The notes beneath the pieces are model-generated. The model was given only the letters and a program-made list of their open reading frames with translations. It ran no database searches and was not told the origin of the DNA. Shown here piece by piece: positions 17,529 through 26,883 of a DNA stretch of 64,000 nt (positions are counted from its first letter, which is position 1; every line of letters begins with the position of its first letter). Source of the stretch: JACKII01 sp963807085. GTDB lineage: Bacteria; Pseudomonadota; Alphaproteobacteria; Bin95. Where the stretch lies: contig CAWEBB010000032.1 of the NCBI GenBank assembly GCA_963807085.1, positions 124,001 to 188,000 on the forward strand. The letters are read 5' to 3'. The translations under genes and the position numbers were made by a program.

Positions 17529-18978
17529 ATGGCTTCGCGCATTGCGATCGTTGGACGGCCGAATGTCGGCAAGTCCACCCTGTTTAACCGGCTGATCGGC
17601 TTGCGCCAGGCGCTGGTGCATGACCGGCCGGGCGTCACGCGCGACCGGCGCTATGGCGACGCGCATATCGCCGACCTGAACTTCCAGGCCATCGACACGG
17701 CGGGCTACGAAGACGCGCCTACGTCCGAGCTGGAGCGGGCGATGCAGGAACAGACCCAGCGCGCCATCGAGGAGGCGGACGCGATCCTGCTGTTGATCGA
17801 TGCGCGGGCGGGTATTACGCCGGTCGACGAGCAGTTTGCTGTCCAGGTGCGCCGGCTGAAAAAGCCGGTGATCCTGGTCGCGAACAAGTGCGAGGGCAGG
17901 GCCGGGCAACCGGGTCTGCTGGAAGCCTTCAGCCTGGGCTTGGGCGAGCCCGTGCCGATCTCCGCCGAACACGGCGAAGGCATGGCGGATCTTTATCAGG
18001 CGGTGCTGGATGCCCTCGGCCGCGAGGCGATGGAGGCGGTGGACGTGTCGGACGATCTGGCTGCGCCCGACGATCTGGCCGCGCCGGACGGTCCGGGCGA
18101 TCCGGAGGAAGAAACCGCTGCCAGCGCGGTTCTGGAACTGGACGAGGATGACGAGGCGGAGCCGAAGGCGCTGCAACTAGCCATTGTCGGCCGCCCGAAT
18201 GTGGGCAAGTCCACGCTGGTAAACCGCTTGCTCAAAGAGGAGCGGGTGATTACCGGCGCGATGCCCGGCCTTACCCGGGACGCCATTGCGATTGATTGGG
18301 AATACAAGGGCCGGCCGATCCGCCTGATCGACACCGCCGGCATGCGGCGGCGGGCGCGCATTCACAACTCATTGGAGAAGCTTTCCACGCACGACACGAT
18401 CCGCGCCATCCGCTTTGCGCATGTGGTGGTGCTGATGATCGACGCAACCGAGGGGTTCGACCGCCAGGATCTGGCCATCGCCCGCCACGTAGAGAATGAG
18501 GGGCGGGCGCTGGTGCTGGCGGTCAACAAGTGGGACGCGGTCGAGGACCGCGAGGCCACGATGCAGCGCATTTCCGACCGGTTGGAGACCTCGCTCACCC
18601 AGTTGCGCGGAGTTCCCGGTAGTAACGTTCTCGGCGCTTACCGGCCATCGGATGGACCGGCTGATGCAGGCGGTCACGCAGATATACGACACGTGGAACG
18701 TGCGTGTGCCGACCGGCAAGCTGAACCGCTGGTTCGCGGCGTTGCAGGCCGCGCACCCGCCGCCGCTGATCGCCGGCCGCCGGTTGCGTCTGCGCTATAT
18801 CACCCAGATCAAGCGCCGCCCGCCGACCTTTGCCGTATTTGCGGCACGGGCGGGCAAGCTGCCGACTGCCTATGTACGCTATCTGATCAACGGCCTGCGC
18901 CAGGATTTCGGCCTGACCGGCGTGCCGATCCGCGTGCTGTTGCGCGCACCGGAAAACCCCTATGCGGACGAGGATTGA
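17529..18978 (+). CDS. der: Ribosome biogenesis GTPase Der/EngA (one frameshift)
   Basis: 482 residues as reconstructed, with two tandem TRAFAC GTPase domains and a C-terminal KH-like domain. Each GTPase domain has GRPNVGKS (residues 9-16, and again near 222), a DTAG switch and an NK[CW]-D specificity motif (VANKCEGR; AVNKWDAVED). A 45-residue acidic linker joins them. One extra C near 18618 breaks the frame; the protein resumes VVTFSALTGHRMDRLM and ends at 18978. Der acts in 50S subunit maturation and is essential in most bacteria, so this break is most likely a sequence error. The start at ATG 17529 lies 15 nt after bamB. Confidence 0.95.
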
Positions 18979-18982
18979 TTCC

Positions 18983-20006
18983 GTGACCGACGCCTCCCTT
19001 GACGCCCTGGCCCTTCATCGCGATGCCTTGGTGATCGACAGCCTCGTTTATCACGCCGACGGCTGGCCGGATCACCTGCGGGCGGGCGGGATCGACGCGA
19101 TCAACGTCACCGCCTGCAATTTCGAGTGCGATTTCGAACAGGCCTGCGCGGAGGTCGCCCGCTGGCACGAGCGCTTCGGCCAGCCCGACACGGCGTGGAT
19201 GCCTATCGAGAACGTCGCCGATTTTGACCGCGCGCGCGCCGCCGGCAAGATCGGCGCTATCCTGGGCTGGCAGAACACACGTCCCATCGCCGATCGCATC
19301 GACCGGCTCTATCTGTTCTACAAGCTCGGGCTGCGCGTCATGCAGTTGACCTATAATTACCGGAACATGATCGGCGACGGCTGCCTGGAGCCGGAGGGAG
19401 CGGGTCTCACCACCTATGGCCGCGAGGTGGTGGGCGTCATGAACGAACTCGGCATAGCCATCGACCTGTCCCATGTCGGCTACCGCACCGCCATGGACAC
19501 GATCGAGGCGAGCGAGAAGCCCTGCCTCGTGACGCACGCCAATGCCCATGCGTTGACCCCGCTCGCGCGCAACAAGCCGGACGACCTGATACGGGCGCTG
19601 GTGGCCAAGGGCGGCTATATCGGCGCCAGCATCTATGGCCCGATGAACTGGGACGGCGACGAGCAGCGCAAGCCGGAGATCGGCGACTATATCCGCCAGT
19701 TGGACTACCTCTGTGAGGTGGCGGGGCCGGAGAGCGTCGGCTTCGGCACCGACCTCGCGACCGGCCAAAACCTGCCCAAGATCGCCTTCGAGCGCACGCC
19801 GCCCCGCCGTTGGGAGGGCATCAACAAGTTCAACGAAATATTTGGCGAGGCCATCCCGGAACGCTATCTGGCCGAGGTGCGCAGCCACGCCGACCTGCCC
19901 AAAGTCACCGAGGCGCTGGTCAAGCACGGCTGGAGCGAGTTCGCAGATCCGCGGCTATCTGGGCGAAAATTTCCGCCGCGTGCTGGGCACGATCTGGCGG
20001 GGGTAA
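18983..20006 (+). CDS. Membrane dipeptidase, peptidase family M19 (one frameshift)
   Basis: About 340 residues, paralogous to the minus-strand M19 gene at 9144. The shared blocks are ALVIDSLVYH, AINVTACNFE, GAILGWQNTRPI, LRVMQLTYNYRNMIGDGCLE, GIAIDLSHVGYRTAMDTIEAS, PCLVTHANAHAL and VGFGTDLATGQN. As in the paralogue, the metal-bridging Glu is replaced by Gln and the N-terminal HxD pair is not intact. The start is GTG 18983 with GAGGA at 18970-18974, 4 nt after der. One extra T near 19937 breaks the frame; the true C-terminus is SQIRGYLGENFRRVLGTIWRG, ending at 20006. Without this correction the frame appears fused to the downstream nitroreductase. Confidence 0.88.
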
Positions 20007-20075
20007 GCTGGCGTATCCCGGAATCTCGGAGAATATCCGGGATATCCGGGGCCGCGCAGAGTGAGCAACTCGGAC

Positions 20076-20103
20076 GCAAAGCGGTTCCGGCTCACCGCTT
20101 TGC
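20076..20103. promoter_or_regulatory. Perfect 10-bp hairpin in the M19-nitroreductase gap
   Basis: GCAAAGCGGT at 20076-20085 and ACCGCTTTGC at 20094-20103 form a perfect 10-bp stem with an 8-nt loop. It is not followed by a T-run, so it is not a canonical terminator on the plus strand. It lies 100 nt upstream of the nitroreductase start and could be an operator or an mRNA processing or stability element. Confidence 0.4.
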
Positions 20104-20203
20104 GGTGGGCGGGAATACCGGGGGCGAAGCAACAAGTGACATCCTCCGCACGCTTCGCCACAATCTGCGGCATTCGACAGAACGCAAGCAGGGAACGCCG
20201 CCG

Positions 20204-20869
20204 ATGGAACTCTCCGATGTGATGCGCACCACCTTTGCCTGCCGGGACTTCACCGACGACGATGTGTCGGACAGCGTGCTCTACGAGATTTTCGAACTCG
20301 CCCGCTTCGCCCCCTCCGGTGGCAATCGCCAAGGCAACCATGTCATCGTCATCCGCGACCAGGCGATGAAGGACATGCTGGGCGAGGCGGCCCGGCCTGC
20401 CGGCAAGCTCTACACCGCCCAAAACAAGGCGGGCGAGAGCCCCTGGAACTCGGTCATTCCGACCAAGGTCACGCCCGAGACCGAAGCCGCGACCGAAGTG
20501 CCGCCGCATCTGACCGAGCCTGCCAAGAAGGCGCCGGTGCTGCTGGTGTTCGCCGTGGACCTGCGCGTCGTCGCCTCCACGGACAAGAATCTGGACCGGA
20601 TCGGCGTCATCAGCGGCGGCTCCATTTATCCATTTGTCTGGAACACGCTGCTGGCCGCGCGCGACAAGGGCTTGGGCGGCACCATCACCACGCTGGCGGT
20701 GGCGCAGGAGCCCAAGCTGAAAGAGGCGCTTGGCCTGCCGGACTATATGGCGGTGGCAGCCATCGTGCCGCTCGGCAAGCCGAAGAAGCAGCTTTCGAAG
20801 CTGCGCCGCCGCCCGGTCGAAGACATTGTGAAACGCGAGCGCTTCGACGGCGCGCCGTTCAAGGGGTAG
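20204..20869 (+). CDS. Nitroreductase family protein
   Basis: 221-residue FMN-dependent nitroreductase-fold protein. It starts MELSDVMRTTFACRDFTDDDV, in which the R-x-F motif contacts FMN phosphate. Then come ARFAPSGGNRQGNHVIVI (FMN-binding SGGN region) and LLAARDKGLGGTITTLAVAQEPKLKEALGLPDYMAVAAIVPLG, the usual C-terminal block. Family members reduce nitro groups, quinones or enones with NAD(P)H. The upstream reading frame is open into the M19 gene only because of the frameshift there; this ATG is the first start after a 197-nt non-coding gap. It is 6 nt upstream of an LLM-class oxidoreductase, so the two flavoenzymes probably form an operon. Confidence 0.9.
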   Translation: MELSDVMRTTFACRDFTDDDVSDSVLYEIFELARFAPSGGNRQGNHVIVIRDQAMKDMLGEAARPAGKLYTAQNKAGESPWNSVIPTKVTPETEAATEVPPHLTEPAKKAPVLLVFAVDLRVVASTDKNLDRIGVISGGSIYPFVWNTLLAARDKGLGGTITTLAVAQEPKLKEALGLPDYMAVAAIVPLGKPKKQLSKLRRRPVEDIVKRERFDGAPFKG

Positions 20870-20875
20870 CGCATC

Positions 20876-21691
20876 ATGAAAATCGGCATCGCCTATCTAA
20901 GTAACGATTCCTCAAGTTTGACGCGCAAGAGCTTGCTCGACGGCGCGCGTGCCGCTGAGGCTGCTGGGTTCGACGGCCTCTGGTTCTTCGATGCGGTCGG
21001 TCGCGGCAGCATCCACCCCGATCCGCTGATCGCGCTGACGCTGGCGGCCAGCGTGACCAACGATCTGGAGGTCGGCACCTGTATCCTGCAGGTGCCGCTG
21101 CGCCAGACCGTAAACCTGGCGCGGTCCGCCTTGACCGCGCATCTGCTCTGCGAGGGGCGGTTTTCCTTTGGCGTCGGCGCGGGCTCGACCAAAACCGATT
21201 TTGCGTTCTCCGGCCTGAACTTCGAGACGCGGCTCGGCGATCTGGGCGAAGCGCTGCCGCTGATGCAGAAAATCTGGCGGGACGAGGAGGTCAACGGCGC
21301 GCGCATCCATGCCTGGCCGGCGGCGAAAGGCGGCCCGCCGATCCTGATCGGCTCATGGGCAGGCAAAACGTGGATTCCCCGCGCGGCGACCGAGTTCGAC
21401 GGCTGGATCGCCTCCGGCGCGCGCTCGACCTTCGAGAAGCTGAAGGATGGCATCGCAAATTACCGCTCACACGGCGGCGGGCGGGCGATCGTCACCAACA
21501 TCAAGGTAGACCTGTCGGCTCCGACCGAGGACATGCCGGATGACGGGCCGTTTCATCTGTGCTGCGACCTGAAAACGGCGCAGGAGCGGTTCAAGCGGAT
21601 CGTGAACCTGGGCTACGACGAGGCGATCTTCGTCGTGCCCGACCATCGGTCGGAAACGCTGGATCGGGTGTTGCAGATCACCGGAAAGTAG
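20876..21691 (+). CDS. LLM class flavin-dependent oxidoreductase
   Basis: 271-residue TIM-barrel protein of the luciferase-like monooxygenase class. MKIGIAYLSNDSSSL is the first strand, GFDGLWFFDAVGRGS the second, and VGVGAGSTKTDFAFSGLNFETRLGDLGEAL the typical core block that follows the flavin-binding region. It binds FMN or F420; no distinguishing residue can be judged here. It is shorter than the usual 300-340 residues. It follows the nitroreductase by 6 nt and is probably its operon partner. Confidence 0.85.
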   Translation: MKIGIAYLSNDSSSLTRKSLLDGARAAEAAGFDGLWFFDAVGRGSIHPDPLIALTLAASVTNDLEVGTCILQVPLRQTVNLARSALTAHLLCEGRFSFGVGAGSTKTDFAFSGLNFETRLGDLGEALPLMQKIWRDEEVNGARIHAWPAAKGGPPILIGSWAGKTWIPRAATEFDGWIASGARSTFEKLKDGIANYRSHGGGRAIVTNIKVDLSAPTEDMPDDGPFHLCCDLKTAQERFKRIVNLGYDEAIFVVPDHRSETLDRVLQITGK

Positions 21692-21771
21692 GGTCAACGA
21701 ACAGCCGGTCCGCGGGCGAGGCTTAGTTTTTCCGCGGGCGCCACGCATATCTTTCGGGGAACGCTACTGCG

Positions 21772-23112
21772 ATGAACCTCTTCCGCCTGCTTGCCGCCCG
21801 CGCCGATGCCGGCAATCCGTTGCGCGTCGGCGTGATCGGCGCCGGCAAGTTCGGCTCGATGTTTCTCTCCCAAGCCCGTCGCGCGCCCGGCATGCAGGTG
21901 ATGGCGGTGGCCGATCTGGATGGGGAGCGGGCGCGGGCCGCGCTGACGAGCGTGCATTGGCCGGAAGAGCAATACGCGGCGAAGAGTTTCGAAGAGGCGC
22001 GCGCCTCCGGCGGCTGTCACGTCACGGAGGACTCTATGGCGATGATCGCCGCACCCGGCCTGGATGTGGTGGTGGACGCGACCGGCTCGCCGGCCGCCGG
22101 CATCCGCCATGCGCTGGCGGCCTTCGAGCATGGCCGGCACATGGTCATGGTGAACGTGGAGGCGGACGTGCTGGCCGGCCCGCTGCTGGCACGGAAGGCG
22201 CGCGCGGCGGGCGTGGTCTACTCGCTCGCCTATGGCGACCAGCCGGCGTTGATCGCGGAGCAGGTGGACTGGGCCCGCGCCATCGGCCTGGAGGTGGTCG
22301 CGGCCGGCAAGGGCACGCGCTACCAGCCGCAATTTCACCAGTCGACGCCCGCGACGGTCTGGGACCATTACGGCCTGACCGCGGCGGATGCGCAGTCCGG
22401 CAATCTCAATCCGCAGATGTTCAACAGCTTTCTGGACGGAACCAAGTCCGGCATCGAAATGGCGGCGGTCGCCAATGCCTGCGGCCTGACCCCGCCGGAG
22501 AACGGGCTCGCCTTCCCGGCGGTGGGCTTCAACGAGTTTGCGCAAAAGCTGATCCCCGCGGAGGACGGCGGCCTGCTGGAAGGCCGCGGCATGGTCGAGG
22601 TCGTGGCCAGCGAGGACCGGGACGGCACGCCCTTGCCGGACGATCTGCGCTGGGGCGTCTATGTCACCTTCGACGGCGGCACCGACTATGTGAAGGAGTG
22701 CTTCCGCCAGTATGGCGTGCTGACCGATGCGAGCGGTCGCTATGCGGCGCTCTGGCGGCCCTATCACCTGATCGGGCTGGAGCTGGGGATTTCGGTCGCG
22801 AGCGCCGGCCTCCGAGGCGAGCCGACCGGCTGTCCCGAGTTTTTCCGCGGCGACGTGGTGGCGACGGCCAAGTTCGATCTGAAGGCGGGCGCGGCGTTGG
22901 ACGGCGAGGGCGGCTATACGGTCTGGGGCAAGCTGATGCCGGCGGCGGATTCGCTGCGCATCGGCGGCCTGCCCATCGGCCTCGCCCATGGGGTAATCCT
23001 GAAGCGGGACATCGCAGAGGGCGAGCTGATCGCCTGGGAAGACGTGACCTTCGACGCCGCCGACCCGACCGTACGGTTCCGGCGCGAGATGGAGCAGGCT
23101 TTTACGGCCTGA
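21772..23112 (+). CDS. NAD(P)-binding oxidoreductase with C-terminal SAF domain
   Basis: 446-residue protein with an N-terminal Rossmann fold (LRVGVIGAGKFGSMFLSQARR near residue 18, DVVVDATGSPAAGIRHALAAFEHG near 95) similar to homoserine dehydrogenase-type domains, and a C-terminal SAF-like domain (LPIGLAHGVILKRDIAEGELIAWEDVTFD). This two-domain family is widespread beside catabolic genes in alphaproteobacteria and is usually annotated only as SAF domain-containing or Gfo/Idh-like oxidoreductase. The substrate is unknown; an acidic sugar or hydroxy acid is possible. It lies 22 nt before an SDR gene with a good ribosome site, suggesting a two-gene pathway. Confidence 0.82.
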   Translation: MNLFRLLAARADAGNPLRVGVIGAGKFGSMFLSQARRAPGMQVMAVADLDGERARAALTSVHWPEEQYAAKSFEEARASGGCHVTEDSMAMIAAPGLDVVVDATGSPAAGIRHALAAFEHGRHMVMVNVEADVLAGPLLARKARAAGVVYSLAYGDQPALIAEQVDWARAIGLEVVAAGKGTRYQPQFHQSTPATVWDHYGLTAADAQSGNLNPQMFNSFLDGTKSGIEMAAVANACGLTPPENGLAFPAVGFNEFAQKLIPAEDGGLLEGRGMVEVVASEDRDGTPLPDDLRWGVYVTFDGGTDYVKECFRQYGVLTDASGRYAALWRPYHLIGLELGISVASAGLRGEPTGCPEFFRGDVVATAKFDLKAGAALDGEGGYTVWGKLMPAADSLRIGGLPIGLAHGVILKRDIAEGELIAWEDVTFDAADPTVRFRREMEQAFTA

Positions 23113-23134
23113 CAGACAGAAAAGGAGCCTCGCT

Positions 23135-23940
23135 ATGACCACATCCCCCACCCGCTTTGAGGGCAAGGTTGCGCTCGTCACCGGCGCCGCATCCGGCATC
23201 GGCCTTGCCATCGTGGAGCGCCTGCTGGCCGAAGGGGCGAAGGTGGTGGGCGGCGATGTGGAGGGGAAAGCCTGGCGCTGGCCGAAACGCGCCTGGGCGA
23301 CGGCTTTGTAGGCCAACTCACCGACGTGACGCGCGAGGCGGACGGCGAGGCGCTGGCCGCGCTGGCAATGGAGAAGTTCGGCCGCCTGGACGCGGCCTTC
23401 AACGTCGCGGGCGGCAGCCGTCCGGGTTACATCCTGGATCAGCCGGAGGAAGACTGGGACTGGACCGTGGACCTGTGCCTGAAAGGCGTGTTTCTCGGCA
23501 TGAAGCACCAGGCCCGCCAGATGATCCGAGCCGGGAACGGCGGCGCCATCGTCAACATCGCCAGCCTGAACGCCCATGTGCCGATGTTCGCGGGTGCGGC
23601 CTACGTCTCGGCCAAGGCGGGCTGCGAGGCGCTGACCAAGAACGGTGCGCTGGAGTTCGCCGAATACGGCATCCGCGTTAACGCCGTGCTGCCGGGGCTG
23701 GTGCAAACGCCGCTGACCCGCCGGCACTTCGATGATCCGGAGGCGCTCGCCGCCTTTATAGAACGCATCCCCCAGGGCCGGCCCGCCCGGCCGGAGGAGA
23801 TCGCCGCACCCGCCTGCTATCTGGCGAGCGACGACGCGGGTTATGTGAACGGCGCCAGCCTGCTGGTGGACGGCGCCTGGGCGGTCAGCACCTATCCCAA
23901 CACCAAGCGCTTCCGCGGCCCGGTGCAGTGGAATGGGTGA
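23135..23940 (+). CDS. SDR family oxidoreductase (one frameshift)
   Basis: 268 residues as reconstructed. It starts at ATG 23135, with AAAGGAG at 23121-23127. The cofactor motif is TGAASGIG (residues 16-23). One G seems to be missing from the GGGG run near 23265; without it the frame stops after WPKRAWATAL. After correction the protein continues LGDGFVGQLTDVTREADG with NVAGG in place of NNAG, IVNIASLNA, the catalytic YVSAKAG, and a C-terminal VNGASLLVDGAWAV. The non-canonical NVAGG is seen in some SDRs. Its function is probably linked to the preceding SAF-domain oxidoreductase. Confidence 0.88.
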
Positions 23941-23948
23941 TATCAAGA

Positions 23949-24040
23949 TGCACTCTGAGCCGTCCCGGATGTCGATCCAGGACGGGTCGAAGGGTCTTTT
24001 GCGTGCTTGAAAATGACCCTTCGACTCGCCGCTCCGCGGC
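23949..24040. repeat. Dispersed palindromic repeat, copy 1
   Basis: GTCGAAGGGTC at 23986-23996 and GACCCTTCGAC at 24015-24025 are perfect inverted repeats. They are preceded by CACTCTGAGCC and followed by a CGCCGCTCCGCGGCG hairpin. The same order (CACTCTGAGCC, GTCGAAGGG, CCCTTCGAC, GCCGCTTTGCGGC) recurs at 63662-63725, which shows that this is an interspersed repeat and not a gene-specific terminator. It lies between convergent genes. Confidence 0.6.
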
Positions 24041-24069
24041 GGCTCAAGATTTAGGACGACCTGGTGCAA

Positions 24070-24591
24070 CTACCGCAAGTCGCTCAGATCGACATAGCGT
24101 GGCTCGATCGCCTCTCCGAAGAACGCGTCGCGGCCGAACCAGCGCAACGCGCGGAAAATGACGGTGGCCCGGGTTTCCATTTTGACCGCGCGCATGCCCG
24201 CCAACATTACCTGGTCGGCGAACAAGCGCTTGTCGTCGGTCGGCTCGACCCCCGGCAGGTCCCGCCAGGCGCGGTAGAGAAAATCGTGCACGATCGCGGC
24301 CTCCAGGTGCGGCCCGACGCGGCCGATATAGGCGCGCGCGGGCGCCGGAACGCTGGCAAGGTCGGTCAGCGCGCCGGCGGGCACGGTCACGTAGCGAGTC
24401 GCGCCGTCCAGGTCGTAGCCGGCCGTATAGTCCCTTGCGACAATATATTGGGCTTCCCGGGGCACGTTCAGCACGCCGCGGCTGGCGAGGCGCAGCAGCA
24501 ACAGGTCGGAGAGAAACCGGAACCGGTCGATCCGCTTCCACCCCGGTTCGGGATAGGGATTTTCCATCGGCGGCACATACGGCATCGGCAT
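24070..24591 (-). CDS. DUF1353 domain-containing protein
   Basis: 173-residue protein with the DUF1353 landmarks VTVPAGALTDLASVPAPARAYIGRVGPHLEAAIVHDFLYRA, a compact block in which D-L-A-S-x-P and H-D-x-L-Y are conserved. The family is common in phages and in bacterial genomes, and no activity is established; the conserved Asp, His and Asp could form a catalytic or metal site. It is a stand-alone gene on the minus strand between two plus-strand groups, with no phage genes around it. Confidence 0.88.
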   Translation of the reverse strand: MPMPYVPPMENPYPEPGWKRIDRFRFLSDLLLLRLASRGVLNVPREAQYIVARDYTAGYDLDGATRYVTVPAGALTDLASVPAPARAYIGRVGPHLEAAIVHDFLYRAWRDLPGVEPTDDKRLFADQVMLAGMRAVKMETRATVIFRALRWFGRDAFFGEAIEPRYVDLSDLR

Positions 24592-24751
24592 ATTTCCTGT
24601 TCGGGGCGGCCGCTAACTATCGCTCCGTATGGAATCGCGGGCAATGCGGACCGGTGAAATCGCACGCAAAGCATGCTGGCAGCGGTGGCGGCTAAGCCGC
24701 GTGCCGTGCTAAACTGCGATCCTGCAAAGATTTCCTGCCAGGGAGCATCGC

Positions 24752-25573
24752 ATGGACGCCCGCACCACCGTACTCGCCCCCGCCACCACGGAGCGCGACA
24801 TTCGCATGGAACTGGCCGCCGCCTATCGTTTGGTCGATTATTTCGGCTGGTGCGAACTGATTTACGGCCACCTGACCGCTCGCGTCCCAGCGCCGGAAGA
24901 CGGGCCGGGGCCGGGGCAGGAACACCATTTTCTGATCAATCCCTATGGCCTGAATTATGACGAGATCACGGCTTCCAATCTGGTGAAGATCGACGTGGAC
25001 GGCAATGTGGTCGCGCCCTCTCCCTATCCCGTCAACAAGGCGGGCTTCATCATTCATTCCGCCATTCACATGCTGGACGACGCGGAAAACCAAGTTGTCA
25101 TGCACACCCACACCCGCGCGGGCATGGCGATTGCCGCGCTGGAAGAAGGGCTGCTGCCGATCAGCATGAACGCCACCATGTTCCACGAGCGCCTCTCCTA
25201 TCATGAATACGAAGGCCCCAGCTTCTATCTGGACGAGCGCGAACGCCTGCAACGGTCGTTGGGCGCGAACAAGGCGTTGATCCTGCGCAACCACGGCCTG
25301 CTGACCACGGGCAAGACCGTGCCGGAAGCCTTCATGCGGCTCTACCGCCTGGAGCGCGCGGCAGAGGTGCAGCTCGACGCCGGGGCGGCCGGCACGTTGC
25401 GCATGGTCGGCGACAATGTGGCGGCGCGGTCGCGCGACGATGTCGAGGCCTTCATCCAGGACGGCACCCAGACCGGCGACCCTGACGGTGCAGCGGGTCT
25501 GGATTACGGACGGCTGGAGTTCGCTGCATTGATGCGCAAGCTCGACAAGATCGACGCCAGCTACCGCGACTGA
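24752..25573 (+). CDS. Class II aldolase/adducin family protein
   Basis: 273-residue protein of the L-fuculose-phosphate aldolase/adducin fold. The zinc ligands are His118 and His120 in VVMHTHTRAG and His181 in LRNHGLL. An internal INPYGLNYDEITASNLVKID matches the substrate-phosphate loop region in shape but lacks the classic phosphate-binding GSGN, so the substrate may be unphosphorylated. Related proteins act as decarboxylases or aldolases in sugar-acid and aromatic catabolism. It lies 10 nt upstream of the TenA-like gene, so the two are probably co-transcribed. Confidence 0.88.
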   Translation: MDARTTVLAPATTERDIRMELAAAYRLVDYFGWCELIYGHLTARVPAPEDGPGPGQEHHFLINPYGLNYDEITASNLVKIDVDGNVVAPSPYPVNKAGFIIHSAIHMLDDAENQVVMHTHTRAGMAIAALEEGLLPISMNATMFHERLSYHEYEGPSFYLDERERLQRSLGANKALILRNHGLLTTGKTVPEAFMRLYRLERAAEVQLDAGAAGTLRMVGDNVAARSRDDVEAFIQDGTQTGDPDGAAGLDYGRLEFAALMRKLDKIDASYRD

Positions 25574-25583
25574 CGGCCCGCTC

Positions 25584-26270
25584 ATGAAACCGCCTCTCAA
25601 TCTGCCCGCCGACCCTTCTCCAAACCCGACCGAGTGGCTGCGCCAGCAATGCGCCGAGGATTGGGAGGCGGCAACTGACAACCCGTTTGTCCGCGAACTG
25701 GCGGCCGGAACACTGCCTCACGAGAAGCTCGCCGCGTATCTGGTGCAGGACTATGCCTTCATCGAAGCTTTCGTGCGCCTGCTCGCGAGCCAGGTGGCGC
25801 ATGCGCCGAGCCTAGCGGACGCGCTGCCCGGCGCGCAGTTCCTGGGCGTGATTGCGGGGCCCGAAAACACCTATTTCGAGCGCTGCTTCGACCAGTTGGG
25901 CGTCGCCGCAAAAGATCGCACCACGCCTGCGCTCACCCCGGTTGCGCGCGATTTTCGGGCGATCATGAGCGAGGCCGTCCGCTCCGGCCGCTATGAACAG
26001 ATGCTGGCGGTGCTGGTAGGCGCCGAGTGGAGCTATCTCGTCTGGGCCGCGCCCTATGCCGACAAGGCCGAAACCCTCCCCTTCATCTATGGCGAGTGGA
26101 TTGCGCTGCATTCCGGCGCCTATTTCGAGAGCGTCGTTGCCTATCTGCGCGGCCAACTCGACCAGGCCTGGGAGAAGTTGGACGAACACGCGCGGGCCGA
26201 GACGCTGGCTACATTTAGGCGCATGATCGCGCTGGAACGGGCGTTCTTTGCGGAAAGCTACGCCGTCTAA
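25584..26270 (+). CDS. TenA family protein (aminopyrimidine aminohydrolase-like)
   Basis: 228-residue all-helical TenA/PQQC-fold protein. Conserved segments are NPFVRELAAGTLPHEKLAAYLVQDYAFIEAF and ALHSGAYFESVVAYLRGQLDQ. Bacillus TenA uses a catalytic cysteine in the central helix; here the equivalent stretch reads VLVGAEWSYLVWA with no cysteine, which places the protein in the TenA_E-like group rather than the classical thiaminase II group. TenA proteins salvage thiamin pyrimidines. No other thiamin gene or TPP riboswitch is adjacent, so the role is uncertain. Confidence 0.85.
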   Translation: MKPPLNLPADPSPNPTEWLRQQCAEDWEAATDNPFVRELAAGTLPHEKLAAYLVQDYAFIEAFVRLLASQVAHAPSLADALPGAQFLGVIAGPENTYFERCFDQLGVAAKDRTTPALTPVARDFRAIMSEAVRSGRYEQMLAVLVGAEWSYLVWAAPYADKAETLPFIYGEWIALHSGAYFESVVAYLRGQLDQAWEKLDEHARAETLATFRRMIALERAFFAESYAV

Positions 26271-26287
26271 TCCGGAGGACTGCCAAG

Positions 26288-26779
26288 ATGCTGCGTACCA
26301 TTAGCGCGCTGTTGCTTTTGAGCATGCCCGTTTCGGCCGCCTGGGCGGAGGAAATGACCCTTGCCTATCAGGCAGTCATGCATGCCCATAAATCACGGGC
26401 GGCACCGGTTCTCGACAACAAAATGCACCAGATCGGCATTGGCCAGTTCCGGGGCATCGCCATATTCCAGGACGAGCAAATCGCCCTGCACCGATATGAC
26501 GGCTGGTTCGATCTGATCGAAGGCAGTGGCCCGTTCCGCGGCTATGCCCAATGGACGTTTGACGACGGCTCCACCCTTTCGGCGCGATATGACGGTAAGG
26601 TTGGAATGGTGGCCGGCGACGACGCCGAAGTCTCCGCGACCTTTCACGACTTCACCGGCACCGGCCGGTTCGAACAGGTGCAAGGCACGGGCGGCTTCAC
26701 CGGCCGGCGCTATGAGGCAATCAAAAAAGGCGGCGCGACACACCTAAACGGTACGCTGATCCTACAGACCGGCGACTAA
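26288..26779 (+). CDS. Periplasmic hypothetical protein
   Basis: 163 residues with a clear Sec signal peptide (MLRTISALLLLSMPVSAAWA, cleavage after AWA). The mature part is rich in beta-strand patterns, with repeats of the type GSGPFRGYAQWTFDDGS and GTGRFEQVQGTGGFTGRRYE. These resemble the allene-oxide-cyclase-like or lipocalin-like small barrels found in secreted proteins, but I cannot assign a family with certainty. It follows tenA by 17 nt with GGAGG before the start. Confidence 0.7.
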   Translation: MLRTISALLLLSMPVSAAWAEEMTLAYQAVMHAHKSRAAPVLDNKMHQIGIGQFRGIAIFQDEQIALHRYDGWFDLIEGSGPFRGYAQWTFDDGSTLSARYDGKVGMVAGDDAEVSATFHDFTGTGRFEQVQGTGGFTGRRYEAIKKGGATHLNGTLILQTGD

Positions 26780-26883
26780 ACAATCCTTCGGTAGTCGCCT
26801 CCTTTGCGGCTATCGGCGCGCTTGCCGGCGGGTACCCGATGGCTAAGCTGCGCCAAAATCCGTCGATGCTAGGAGACAGCGTG

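Noticed and set aside
18962..20869. Apparent M19 peptidase-nitroreductase fusion protein
   Set aside because: The join arises from one extra T near 19937. The real M19 C-terminus (ENFRRVLGTIWRG, stop at 20006) is in the adjacent frame and the linker is non-coding with a hairpin.
21694..24069. 791-codon open frame on the minus strand
   Set aside because: It lies opposite the SAF oxidoreductase and SDR genes, which have clear families. Long antisense frames are expected in GC-rich DNA; it shows no recognisable domain.
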